Part shown: piece by piece, positions 29,901-37,376 of the stretch | Layout of the letters: each line of letters starts with the position of its first letter | How positions within the stretch are numbered: position 1 is the first letter of the stretch | Assembly: GCA_951812325.1 (NCBI GenBank) | Contig: OX638294.1 | Coordinates: forward strand, 4,068,859-4,132,858 | Reading direction: 5' to 3' | DNA: 64,000 nt | Source of the DNA: an uncultured Thermoanaerobaculia bacterium | Lineage (GTDB): Bacteria; Acidobacteriota; Thermoanaerobaculia; Multivoradales; Multivoraceae | Position numbers and translations under genes: made by a program | Notes under the pieces: generated by a model | What the model saw: the letters and a program-made list of their open reading frames with translations, nothing else | What the model was told of the DNA's origin: nothing | Database searches by the model: none

Positions 29901-31786
29901 GCGATCTGCTGGCGACCCGGCCGGCGCCGCTGAAGGCGCTGGTCGGGCGCTTCGCGCGCAGCCGGGGACCGTTCGCGAGCGGCGACGCCGCCGGCCGCTT
30001 CGGTCTGCCGCAGGGAGCGGTCGAACCCGTGCTCGAGGCTCTCGAAGATGCCGGTTCGCTCGTTCGCGGTGAGTTTCGGTCGGGCGGCGCCGGGTTCGAA
30101 TGGTGCGACCGGGAGGTGTTGCGGCAGATCAAGCGCCGCACCCTGGCCAAGCTGCGCCGGGAGGCGGCGCCGGTCGACGGGGCGGCGCTGGCGCGGTTTC
30201 TCGGACGGTGGCAGGGCGTTGATCAGGGGACCGCGCCGGCCCGTCTGCCGGCCTCGCGCGGCGGTGCCCGGGCCGCGCTGGCCCGTCTGCCGGCCTCGCG
30301 CGGCGGTGCCCGGGCCGCGCCGGCCCGTCTGCCGGCCTCGCGCGGCGGCGCCCGGGCCGCGCCGGCCAGTCTGCCGGCCCCGCCCGGCGGTGCCCGGGCC
30401 GCGCCGGCCAGTCTGCCGGCCCCGCGCGGCCGTGCCCGGGCCGCGCCGGCGGCTTCCGGGCTTTCCGACCGGACGCTGGGACGGCTCGAGGAAGCGGTGT
30501 CTCAGCTCGAAGGTTTGCCGCTGTCGTGGCGGGCTCTCGTCGACCACATTCTGCCGGCCCGGGTTCCGGGATTCCGGGTTGAGACGCTGGACCGGCTGGC
30601 GACGGCGGGCGAGTTGCTGTGGGTGGGCCGCGGGCGGCTCGGACCGCGGGACGGCCGGGTGGCCGTCTACCGTCGCGATCGCTTTGGCGTTCTGGCCCGC
30701 AGCTGGGCGGAGCAGGCCTCCGAGGCCGCGGCCGACGGAAACGTGAGCCAGGAGGACGGACCGGAGGCGCCGTGGACGGGCGGCCTGCACCGGGCGATCC
30801 TGCGGCGGCTCGAGACCCGCGGCGCCTGCTTCACCTTCGACCTCGTGCGCGGCGTGGTCGGCGTCGGCGACTGGGGCGAAACGGAGGTCGAGGCTGCGAT
30901 CTGGGACCTCGTGTGGGCGGGCCGGATGACGAACGACACGTTCCTGCCGCTCGAGTCGCTGGGCAAGCGCCGCAGGACGCCTTCCGCCAGGCCTCAACCT
31001 CGGGGAATCCCGCGAGGCTGGGCTCGTCGACCGGGCCGGGGCCGTCCACCCGCTGGTGTCCGGCGCAGCCGCGTCGCGACCCTGGCCGGCGGGCGCTGGT
31101 CCCTGATCGCCGGTTTCGCGGCCCCGGCCGCCCCGGTCAGCGACACCGAGTGGGCTCACGCGACGGCCACGCTTCTGCTTGACCGCTACGGCGTCGTCGC
31201 GGCCGAGACGGCCCGCGCCGAGAACGTGCCTGGCGGGTTCGAGGCGCTTTACCCGGTGCTGCGCGAGATGGAGGAGGTCGGCCATCTGCGCCGCGGCTAC
31301 TTCGTTCACGGTCTGGCCGGCCGCCAGTTCGCGCTGCCGGTCGCGGTCGAGCGCCTGCGCCGGTCCCGACAAACGCCGGGGAGACGCGCGCCGCTCGAGG
31401 TCCTGACCGCGGTCGACCCGGCCAATCCCTGGGGCGCGGTGTTGCCGTGGCCCCAGCTCGGGAGCGAAGTCGAGTCGGGCCGTTCCGGTCCCCGGCGCAT
31501 TCCCCGCGCCTGGCTCGTGCTGCGCGCCGGCACGCCGTGCCTGTATCTCGAAGCCGGCGGTCAGGGCGTCTGGACCTTTGCCGCGCTGGGCGGCGATCCG
31601 GATCCGAAGGAGGTCTGGTCCGTCCTGCGGGACCTTGCCGGTCTTCGCAAGCGCCGGTCGATCCGTCTCTTGCGGATCGACGGCCGGCCTGCCCGTGAAT
31701 CGCGCTGGGCGCCGACCCTCGACGCCTGCGGCTTCGAGCAAGACTCCGACGGCTATCGCGTCAGCCGCCTGCTGCCGGCGGTGTAG
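26936..31786 (+). CDS. lhr: Lhr-type superfamily 2 DNA/RNA helicase
   Basis: Large ATP-dependent 3'-5' helicase of the Lhr family, 1616 residues, close to the 1500-residue length of full Lhr proteins. Motifs: Walker A APTGSGKT at 40-47, DEVH at 174-177, SAT at 210-212, and motif VI QRVGRAGHAVGERSR near 390. The central Lhr-core winged-helix and DEAD-associated regions follow (EMVYESRAGDTFLLGAAAWRVTEI; ALLLPRNRPGKRTPLW), then a long C-terminal region as in Mycobacterium and Pseudomonas Lhr. Lhr proteins act in DNA repair, possibly unwinding RNA-DNA hybrids. Odd feature: residues 1102-1171 are five tandem copies of a 14-residue Ala/Arg/Pro/Gly unit, lying in the C-terminal part and probably an unstructured linker. 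Divergent from the small membrane-protein gene. Confidence 0.92.
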   Translation: MDSFTAPVRRWFDDAFAAPTRVQELGWPVLTRGRNALLVAPTGSGKTLAAFLWAIDSLSFGASRGNGAAAAPDDAAPEPGVRVLYVSPLKALVYDIERNLQAPLAGVREAARKLGRPVRPITVDVRTGDTTPHERRRQLRRPGEILVTTPESLFLILGSRAAANLRAVETVIVDEVHAMAATKRGAHLALSLERLAELTGDRAPQRIGLSATVRPMTLAAEFLGGDRPVEIVDASEPPHIDIEVVVPVADMEAPPPAEALGDGDEPPPGSETAGLWPSVYPRILEEVKSHRSTIVFVNSRSLCERLARRLNDLAVGVDGDADGDAEDALPLVRAHHGSISHEQRREIEESLKAGRLRCIVATSSLELGIDMGSVDLVLMVEAPGSAVRGLQRVGRAGHAVGERSRGLMFPKFRGDLLECTVTAIRMERGAIESMRLPENPLDVLAQQIVAMCCDRERTIEDLLNVVRRARPYRGLTRGVLTTVLDMLVGRYPSEEFADLRPRLSWDHGRGVLTARRGAALLVRMNAGTIPDRGLFTVHLGPEGPRLGELDEEMVYESRAGDTFLLGAAAWRVTEITRDRVIVRPAPGEPGRMPFWHGDGPGRPVELGEALGVFLRELGRRDCDDARRFLAEEAPLDRYAAANLFAYVDEQRDQTGVLPTDRALTIERFRDEIGDWRVCILTPFGARIHAPWAMALERRFSERSGVQVQAHWTDDGIALRFADVDTLPPARTFLLDPDEVEDLVTDQVASTPMFAARFRENAARALLLPRNRPGKRTPLWQQRQRSKNLLSVARRYPDFPVLLETYRECMSDLFDLSGLVDLMRKIEDGSIRIDDVETPRPSPFARSLVFAYEERFLYDDDAPAAERRAQALTLDRELLRELLGTSSLKELLDEEVIQAVGEELQGLAPGRGPRHEDDLYDLLRRAGGLTRAEVGARAPGDADDWLLELERQKRAVEVESGDGRRFWVAVEDAALYRDGLDADLPEGLPRDLLATRPAPLKALVGRFARSRGPFASGDAAGRFGLPQGAVEPVLEALEDAGSLVRGEFRSGGAGFEWCDREVLRQIKRRTLAKLRREAAPVDGAALARFLGRWQGVDQGTAPARLPASRGGARAALARLPASRGGARAAPARLPASRGGARAAPASLPAPPGGARAAPASLPAPRGRARAAPAASGLSDRTLGRLEEAVSQLEGLPLSWRALVDHILPARVPGFRVETLDRLATAGELLWVGRGRLGPRDGRVAVYRRDRFGVLARSWAEQASEAAADGNVSQEDGPEAPWTGGLHRAILRRLETRGACFTFDLVRGVVGVGDWGETEVEAAIWDLVWAGRMTNDTFLPLESLGKRRRTPSARPQPRGIPRGWARRPGRGRPPAGVRRSRVATLAGGRWSLIAGFAAPAAPVSDTEWAHATATLLLDRYGVVAAETARAENVPGGFEALYPVLREMEEVGHLRRGYFVHGLAGRQFALPVAVERLRRSRQTPGRRAPLEVLTAVDPANPWGAVLPWPQLGSEVESGRSGPRRIPRAWLVLRAGTPCLYLEAGGQGVWTFAALGGDPDPKEVWSVLRDLAGLRKRRSIRLLRIDGRPARESRWAPTLDACGFEQDSDGYRVSRLLPAV
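30239..30448 (+). repeat. 42-bp minisatellite inside lhr
   Basis: Five tandem 42-base units encoding variants of ARLPASRGGARAAP; the second and third units are almost identical and the fourth and fifth have drifted (ASLPAPPGGARAAP, ASLPAPRGRARAAP). Unit length is a multiple of three, so gain or loss of units keeps the helicase in frame. Confidence 0.92.
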
Positions 31787-32008
31787 CGGCTTCGGCGCAG
31801 CGCGGCGGCTACACCCGCCTCCGTGGGTCTCCTCGGGTCCGAAACCCTGCGGACGCTTGCACCTTCCCGATCACCTGCGGCGGCAGTCCGGCCAGGCGCA
31901 GGGACGCGAGTTCGAGCGGCGAGCAGACGACGCCGGCGCAACCGGCCTGCTGTGCTGTCGACGCCCAGGCTTGGCGCCCGGAGAGCGTGCGCCGGGGCGG
32001 CGGTTGGT

Positions 32009-32992
32009 TCAGAAGCTGCCTTCGCGGACCTGGTTGCGGTCCGGGCCCAGCCTGATCACGCGCCTCGCCGGTGCGGAGTGGCCTTCGTGGTCGCTGGTCG
32101 GCGGGAGTCCTTCCTTGACCTGGCGGACGGCGACGCTGTCCAGGGCGGCAAGCGCTGGCGCGCCCTCGAGGGCCTTCAGGTCCTCGTTGTAGTACTCGAA
32201 CCACGGCAGGCCGGCGCGGTCGTACTCTTCGGCAGTCGGCGGTTCGTGCGGTGGCCGTCCGCCGGTGACCTCGCGGTACTGGCCCGAGTTCAGGATATGG
32301 ACGAAACAGCGCGAACGGGAGTCTGTCGACCAGGCATCGAGGCCGTAGGGATCCTCGTGGATTTCCTGTCGCATCAGTCCGCCGGGGGCCAAGCCCATCG
32401 AGGGGCAAGCGCGCACGGGCGGCTCCATGTGGTAGAGGACCGAGGGTCGCTCCGACATCATCTCTTCGTAGCGCGACGCCTTCATCGGCCTCACGACGAG
32501 CTGCAGTCCGCCGTGTTCCGCCTTGCCGGTCAACTGCTCTTCGGCGGTGTAGCCCTCGCCGAGCGGCATGGCGACGAACTGCCGGATCAGTCCCCTGCGG
32601 ATGCAGAATCCGTCCAGCCAGGGCTGCTCCGGCACGACGACGTAGTCCTGCTCGGCATGCAACTCGTTGTGGAACGGCTTCCCGGTGACGGCGCAGATCT
32701 TGCCCGCGGCGACCTTGACCGCAAACGGGTAGCGGGCGGTGAAGTTGAGCCACAGAGCCTCGGCCTGGTACATCGGCAGGAAGACGCCTCCGTGAGGCTG
32801 CCAGTCCGACGGAACCCGGGTTGCGTAGTCGTCCACATGGTGCAACGGGAACCGGCTGAAGCCGGGCGGCAGCGGGTGGGAGCGGTTGTCGTCCGGAATG
32901 CGCAGTGTGCGGATGAACGAGATGGATGCTCTGGCATCCTCGTGGACCTCGGGGAAGGTGAATCCGAGTTCGTTGTTTCGCAGTTCGATCAC
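32009..32992 (-). CDS. Conserved hypothetical protein in operon with XRE regulator
   Basis: Soluble protein of 327 residues without signal peptide or membrane segment. I do not recognise the family. The sequence has blocks that look conserved: FPLHHVDDYATRVPSDWQPHGGVFLPMYQAEALWLNF, PFAVKVAAGKICAVTGKPF, QDYVVVPEQPWLDGFCIRRGLIRQFVAMPLGEGYTAEEQLTGKAEHGGLQLVVRPMK and a terminal segment (FEYYNEDLKALEGAPALAALDSVAVRQVKEG). The middle block, QF(V/I)AMPLGEGYTAEEQLTG followed by GG(L/I)Q, recalls a recurrent family of uncharacterised proteins found in many Actinobacteria. It starts 16 bases after the XRE gene, so the two are one operon driven by an autoregulated promoter. Function unknown; the upstream regulator suggests a conditionally expressed or defence-related role. 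Confidence 0.7.
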   Translation of the reverse strand: MIELRNNELGFTFPEVHEDARASISFIRTLRIPDDNRSHPLPPGFSRFPLHHVDDYATRVPSDWQPHGGVFLPMYQAEALWLNFTARYPFAVKVAAGKICAVTGKPFHNELHAEQDYVVVPEQPWLDGFCIRRGLIRQFVAMPLGEGYTAEEQLTGKAEHGGLQLVVRPMKASRYEEMMSERPSVLYHMEPPVRACPSMGLAPGGLMRQEIHEDPYGLDAWSTDSRSRCFVHILNSGQYREVTGGRPPHEPPTAEEYDRAGLPWFEYYNEDLKALEGAPALAALDSVAVRQVKEGLPPTSDHEGHSAPARRVIRLGPDRNQVREGSF

Positions 32993-33008
32993 TTGGTTCT
33001 CCTCGTCG

Positions 33009-33359
33009 TCACCAGTTACCGTCTCTCACTTCGCGGACAATCCGCAGCAATGCGTGGTCGGGTGCGCTTCGCAGCTGGCGCAGCAGTTCCGCGAAGAGTT
33101 GCGGCCGGCGCATGATGATCTCCTGAAGCTCACGGGAGACCTTGCCGGCCATCGCCAGGAGGAGATCGGGTTCCTCGCTCAGCTCGGCGGCGATTCGCCG
33201 GATCGTCGCCTCGGACGGAGGCGCTACCTGCCCGCGCTCCACCTTGCTCAGGTACGCCGGTTCGATTCCGACTCGCTGCGCCACCTGGCGCAACGAGAAC
33301 GAAGGGTCGTCCCCGCGCAACGCTTCACGCCGCTCCCGGATGTGGCTCCCGAATGTCAT
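33009..33359 (-). CDS. XRE-family helix-turn-helix regulator
   Basis: DNA-binding regulator of 116 residues. The helix-turn-helix occupies about residues 5-60 (IRERREALRG....FSLRQVAQRVGIEPAYLSKVERGQVAPPSEATIRRIAAEL). A short C-terminal part (DLLLAMAGKVSRELQEIIMRRPQLFAELLRQLRSAPDHALLRIVREVRDGNW) has a pattern found in small regulators linked to restriction or defence loci. The ATG is chosen because the frame's earlier GTG lies within the promoter's -10 region. The -10 box is 9 bases upstream, so the mRNA is nearly leaderless. An 18-base palindrome touches the start, giving likely autorepression. The unknown gene follows directly, and a frameshifted adenine methylase lies 173 bases upstream on the same strand. 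Confidence 0.85.
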   Translation of the reverse strand: MTFGSHIRERREALRGDDPSFSLRQVAQRVGIEPAYLSKVERGQVAPPSEATIRRIAAELSEEPDLLLAMAGKVSRELQEIIMRRPQLFAELLRQLRSAPDHALLRIVREVRDGNW

Positions 33360-33396
33360 GTGTACTACATAGTACACACTTGGGGCGTGACGTCAA
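33360..33396 (-). promoter_or_regulatory. XRE operon promoter with palindromic operator
   Basis: On the minus strand TTGACG (33396-33391), a 16-base spacer and TACTAT (33374-33369). The inverted repeat GTGTACTA-CA-TAGTACAC (33360-33377) is perfect, covers the -10 box and abuts the ATG. Predicted transcription start is within about three bases of the start codon. The 135 bases between 33397 and the methylase stop show nothing else. Confidence 0.75.
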
Positions 33397-33532
33397 GCGA
33401 ATCGTCTCCGCGTGTTCGATGACCGAGCCGAACCGCGGCTCCGGGAAGCGACACGGCGCGCGCTTTCGGGTGGGTTTCGGAGGGCGGACGCGGAGAGGCT
33501 GGTTTCGGCGAGGGTCCACCGCCTCGGTTCGA

Positions 33533-35120
33533 TCATCCGAGATCTTCAAGCTTCGGGATCAGGAGCCGCTCGACTTCTCCGGGTTCGAACTTCGTCAGGC
33601 CTTCAGCGTAAGTGCGGCCCTGTTCGGTGCCGACATGGCGGTTGAGCCAGTGGGCGAGCGCTGCCAGCTGGGCCTCGGAGAGCTTCTGCCGGGGGTAGAG
33701 GCCGTGGGCGACGTTGATGTGCCGGGCACCGCATGAGTTCCGCACGAAAGCGGGTGGACGACGTGCCATGTAGGTGCAGAGAACAGGCGCGGGCGCACGA
33801 AGGCGGACCCTCCACCAGGGTCGCCGATGGCGGGCGACGTAGGACCTGTGAGCGCCCTGCGCTTGCGCCCAGCGCAGGAACCCGTCGACCAGCACCCGGT
33901 CCGAACCTTCGAGACGGTCGAGGTCGCGTGGCAGGTCCACGATGTGGCGGAGATCGGCCGTGCAAGCGAGAACAGGGCCCGCGGAGAACAGCTCACGAGC
34001 GCGCGTGATCGCGGGAAAGAGAACCCCGGGCGGCAGATCCCCCTCGTATTCTCCCGGCGACCCACACTCCGTTGTTGCCGGTGACCTGCCCGCGGTGAAC
34101 CCGACAGATCTCTCCGAGCTCGATGACGCCGCCTTCCCTGCGGCCGCGAGGCCTTATGACCGTCGACCATCTCTGCGCCCTTCCAAGGGTGCTCCAGGGC
34201 ACTGACCGACGCGATCGCAGCTCGTCGAGTTGGTCGGGTCCTTCGATCGTGCGTATTGCGAGCGAAGAACCATGGTGGCCTGCTTCCCAGCAGGTGATGG
34301 CGGCCGAGGTCAGCGCGTCCGGGAAGGGTGCGGCCCTGGGAGAGAGGAGATGGACCTCCAGACCGCCCAGTCCGTTGGCAAGGGCTTCCCGGAGCACCGA
34401 ACCGTAGTTCACGTCCAGCCACTCTGCCGCAGTGATGAATGCGCCGTAATCGCCGGGCTGGACCAGTTCCAGGCTCTTGAGGAAGAAGTGGATATGGAGC
34501 CCGGCCAGCTTGCTTGCACGGAGACCGTGCTTCGCGGCGGTGTTGGCGAACCAGTTCTTCCGATCGGCGTCGATTCGATGGTGGCGAACGTAGGGGGGAT
34601 TGCCGACGAAGAGCGTCGGGCCATCGATTGCCGGCAGAGACAGGTCGCGGTAGTCGGTCTCTTCGATCTTCAGACGGCCGGCGAGGCCTCGAACCTCCGC
34701 GTTGGCCCTCAGGAGCAGAATTGCGAGCGGGTCCGTCTCGACCGCGACGAGCGCGGCTTCCGGGAACCGCTGTCCCGCCGCGAGAATGAAACGGCCGGAT
34801 CCGGCCCCCGGATCGACGACTCGGGCCGGCGATTTGTGCCGCGCCGTCCATGCGAGCATGTTGTCGACGATGGCTGGCGGTGTGTAGGTGGCTCCCTGGT
34901 CGCGACGCTCCCGCGGGGTCCGAATTCTGGAGAAAGCCTCGCCGAGGGGGTCGCCGCCGGCGCGGATCTGGTCTCGAAGGGCCTCCACGACCCCGCTTGC
35001 CGGCGGCCTGACGGTCAGCGCCACCTTCGTGCCAGCCAGCTCCGCCGCCATGGCGGCGAGCTCCCGTTCGGTCCGGAGAGGCTCCTCCGGGTTCGGCGTC
35101 CGGATGGCGTGGACCGTCAC
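33533..35120 (-). pseudogene. N6-adenine DNA methylase, frameshifted
   Basis: Class I SAM-dependent DNA methyltransferase resembling the methylase part of Eco57I/Type IIG or other N-6 adenine enzymes. Motif I (VVDPGAGSGRFILAAG) and motif IV (FVGNPPYVRHHRI) are intact in the first frame, which begins at GTG 35120-35118. That frame ends prematurely at 33993, but the protein clearly continues in another frame after about 34050 (EYEGDLPPGVLFPAITRARELFSAG... to IPKLEDLG), reaching 33533. Removing one A in the run GGGAGAA at 34049-34052 restores one frame of about 528 residues. The break is either a recent inactivating mutation or a sequencing error; the C-terminal frame shows no other damage. No nuclease gene adjoins it. 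The XRE regulator downstream on the same strand could be a partner. The next 240 bases upstream (35121-35362) hold no recognisable gene. Confidence 0.8.
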
Positions 35121-35362
35121 GCCGCGAGCCTACTACCGCTACTCGCGCAGGTGGACGCCTGCCCTTACGAGGCAGCCAGCCGGCATCCGTGAGAACGACG
35201 GCCAGCGACAGTGCCGCCCGTATGGCAGACTCGCTTCAAGGCCAGGGCCGCGAGGCCATCGCCCGGATGAAGAGGAGTCCTGAAGTTCTCCGGGAGGGAG
35301 CGTTCGCCGGGCTTTGCACGCAGTTGGAAGCGGCAAAGGCAGGCGCCCAGGCCTGCATCCGG

Positions 35363-35785
35363 CTACGGATCGACCCGAGCCGTCGCCTTCCCCATGACGA
35401 CCACATCGCCGTCCTGGTTCACCGTCGTGACGGACAGGTCGACCAGGTTCTGGCCGTCCTCCTCACGGACCGCGTCGACCTTCGCCGTCGCGGTCAGTGC
35501 GTCACCCGGCCAGACCTGGCGCGTGAAGCGGACGCCGTAGGCGGTCAGCCGCCCGTCGCCGACGAAGTCGGTCACCATCCGGCCGGTCATGCCCATCGTC
35601 AGCATGCCGTGGGCGAAGACGGTGGGGTAGTTCGCTACCTTGGTCGTGAAGATCTCGTCGGAATGGAGCGGGTTGTAGTCGCCCGAGGCCCCCGCGTACT
35701 GGACGATCTGGGTGCGGGAGAGATCTTCCGTGAGCTTCTGGGTGTAGGTGTCGCCGACCTGGACCTTGCTTGCCTGAAGTGCCAT
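35363..35785 (-). CDS. MaoC-family dehydratase, hot-dog fold
   Basis: Hot-dog-fold enzyme of 140 residues from the MaoC/(R)-specific enoyl-CoA hydratase family, expected to hydrate enoyl-CoA or dehydrate 3-hydroxyacyl thioesters. The hydratase signature is GASGDYNPLHSDEIFTTKVANYPTVFAHGMLTMGMTGRM, with the catalytic Asp and His in GDYNPLH. The C-terminal half (TAYGVRFTRQVWPGDALTATAKVD) completes the fold. The ATG at MALQASKVQVGD is the natural start; the frame runs on upstream into unrelated sequence. It follows a second MaoC-type gene (35797-36288) by 11 bases; the pair resembles HadA/HadB heterodimers or the N- and C-terminal halves of two-domain MaoC hydratases. Confidence 0.87.
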   Translation of the reverse strand: MALQASKVQVGDTYTQKLTEDLSRTQIVQYAGASGDYNPLHSDEIFTTKVANYPTVFAHGMLTMGMTGRMVTDFVGDGRLTAYGVRFTRQVWPGDALTATAKVDAVREEDGQNLVDLSVTTVNQDGDVVVMGKATARVDP

Positions 35786-35796
35786 CTGTTCTCTCC

Positions 35797-36288
35797 TCAG
35801 TCGCTTTCCACGACCTTCTCGGTGCGCACGCCTACGCCGGTGGCGCGCACGACGAGTTCGCCGGATTCGTCGAAGTACTCCACGATGTTCTCGCTGAACG
35901 TGAGCTTGCCGCCACGCTTGCCCTGCCGCTCCCAGGTCTTGCCGGGGCGGGCCTTGAGGGTCAGGGTCTCGCCCGGGTTCACGTGCCGGAAGTACTCGAA
36001 GCGCTGCTCCGCGTGCAGGCCCGTACCGCCGTCGCCGCCGGTGCGTGTGGGCGGCACGCCGGTGGGCTCCTTGCCGGAGCCGAACCACGGTTCGCCGATC
36101 TTGGGGCGCAGGAAGTAGTCCGGGTCGTACTGCGCCGAGGCCTGGTAGAAGGTCGGCGGCGCGATCACGTTGCCGGGCTCCGTGTCGGCCGCCGCGTCCG
36201 CGTCGTGATAAATGGGGTTCGGGTCGCCGACCGCGCGGGCGAACATCATGATGTGTCCGGCCTCGATCGGGAACTTCTCTGCTGCCAT
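35797..36288 (-). CDS. MaoC-like dehydratase, N-terminal-domain type
   Basis: Protein of 163 residues resembling the N-terminal (non-catalytic or half-site) domain of MaoC dehydratases: FPIEAGHIMMFARAVGDPNPIYHDADAAADTEPGNVIAPPTFYQASAQ, then a central region with HAEQRFEYFRHVNPGETLTLKARPGKTWERQGKRGGKLTFSENIVEYFDESGELVVRATGVGVRTEKVVE. The family pairs with a catalytic partner such as the next gene downstream, forming an HadAB- or HadBC-like heterodimer. ATG at 36288 has GGAGG about 10 bases upstream. The gene is the first of the two-gene operon; a pair of perfect hairpins lies in the 336-base gap upstream, before the divergent rsmE. Confidence 0.82.
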   Translation of the reverse strand: MAAEKFPIEAGHIMMFARAVGDPNPIYHDADAAADTEPGNVIAPPTFYQASAQYDPDYFLRPKIGEPWFGSGKEPTGVPPTRTGGDGGTGLHAEQRFEYFRHVNPGETLTLKARPGKTWERQGKRGGKLTFSENIVEYFDESGELVVRATGVGVRTEKVVESD

Positions 36289-36421
36289 ACCGTTCCGTCC
36301 TCCTCTGCCAGTGGTCTCCGGAGCGCACTCGCTGCGTCGTTTGATCGCGTGACTGTAGCAGCCCGTGGCGAAGGTGACGTTGCATTCGAGCGGCCATGCA
36401 TCCCGCCCGGCATCGTGCCAT

Positions 36422-36480
36422 CCGTGCGCCCGCTGACGGGCGCACGGACTGGTTCGCGGGTGGCGCGGAGCGCGCCACCC
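36422..36480. repeat. Two adjacent perfect hairpins in the MaoC/rsmE intergenic region
   Basis: First hairpin: CCGTGCGCCCG (36422-36432), loop CTGA, then CGGGCGCACGG (36437-36447), eleven perfect pairs. Second: GGGTGGCGCG (36458-36467), loop GAG, then CGCGCCACCC (36471-36480), ten perfect pairs. They lie about midway between divergent genes, so they are unlikely to be terminators of either. They resemble paired REP-like palindromes. The rest of 36289-36624 shows no gene. Confidence 0.8.
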
Positions 36481-36624
36481 GGGCAAGCTCCTCGGTCGCC
36501 CTTGTAGTCGCCCTTGTTCCCGGGATTGAGGGCGGCCCCGATATGCTCTCTTGTCGCGCCTTGCCGGAGAGGCGCCTGACCGCTCTCGGTGCGACGCGTA
36601 CTTCCGCCGCGGGCTGCTGGCAGC

Positions 36625-37350
36625 ATGAACCTGCTTCTGTTGGTGGACGAGGACCTCGATCGGGGCGCCGGCGCGGCCCGACGGGCGGTGGTGGGCGGCG
36701 AACGGCTCCGGCACGTCCGCAAGGTGCTGCGGGCGGCGGTCGGCGACACGCTGGAGGTGGGTCGGCCGGGCGGCGGCATCGGCCGCGGGCGGATCGTCGA
36801 GCTGAACCGGAAGCGCGTCGTGCTGGAGCTGGGACCACTGGACGGCGAGTCGCCGCCGCCGCTTCCGGTCACGCTGGTCCTGGCGTTGCCAAGGCCCAGG
36901 TTCGTGGGTCGCGCGCTGCAGGCGGCTACGGCGATGGGCGTCAAACGGATCCTGCTCGTCCACACGGCCCGGGTGGAGAAGAGCTACTGGCAGAGCTCGG
37001 TGATGCGGCCGGAGGCGCTCCGTCGCCATCTGATGCTGGGATTGGCTCAGGCGCGGGACACGACGCTGCCGGAGATCGAGTGTCTGAGAGGACCGCGCGA
37101 TCTGACGGAGTCTCTGCCGGGCCTGGTTCGACGCCACGACGAGGTGCTGGTCGCCGACGCCGGGGGCGCCGAACCGTGCCCGCTGGGCATCGATGGACCG
37201 ACCGCGCTGCTCGTCGGCCCCGAAGGCGGCCTGCTGGACGAGGAGCTCGATCGGCTCACGGCGGCTGGTGCGCGGTCGGTCAGTCTTGGTCCGCGGGCGC
37301 TCCGGGTGGAGCATGCCGTGGTGGCGCTGCTGTCGCGCCTGGCGATCTGA
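36625..37350 (+). CDS. rsmE: 16S rRNA (uracil(1498)-N3)-methyltransferase
   Basis: SPOUT-family RNA methyltransferase of 241 residues that methylates N3 of U1498 in 16S rRNA. Hallmarks: an N-terminal PUA-like region (LRHVRKVLRAAVGDTLEVG) and the trefoil-knot C-terminal part with ALLVGPEGGLLDEELDRL and SLGPRALRVEHAVVALL, the SAM-binding knot. The start is placed at MNLLLLVDEDL, which matches the start of many RsmE proteins; a longer frame adds 12 residues. The gene ends 26 bases before the convergent pheT stop. Housekeeping gene; no sign of transfer. Confidence 0.93.
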   Translation: MNLLLLVDEDLDRGAGAARRAVVGGERLRHVRKVLRAAVGDTLEVGRPGGGIGRGRIVELNRKRVVLELGPLDGESPPPLPVTLVLALPRPRFVGRALQAATAMGVKRILLVHTARVEKSYWQSSVMRPEALRRHLMLGLAQARDTTLPEIECLRGPRDLTESLPGLVRRHDEVLVADAGGAEPCPLGIDGPTALLVGPEGGLLDEELDRLTAAGARSVSLGPRALRVEHAVVALLSRLAI

Positions 37351-37376
37351 GACCGGGAGGGGGGGCTGCCAGGGGC

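Noticed and set aside
35121..35362. A plus-strand frame starting near 35222 (MADSLQGQG)
   Set aside because: It runs into antisense sequence of the MaoC gene, has no ribosome site and matches nothing I recognise.
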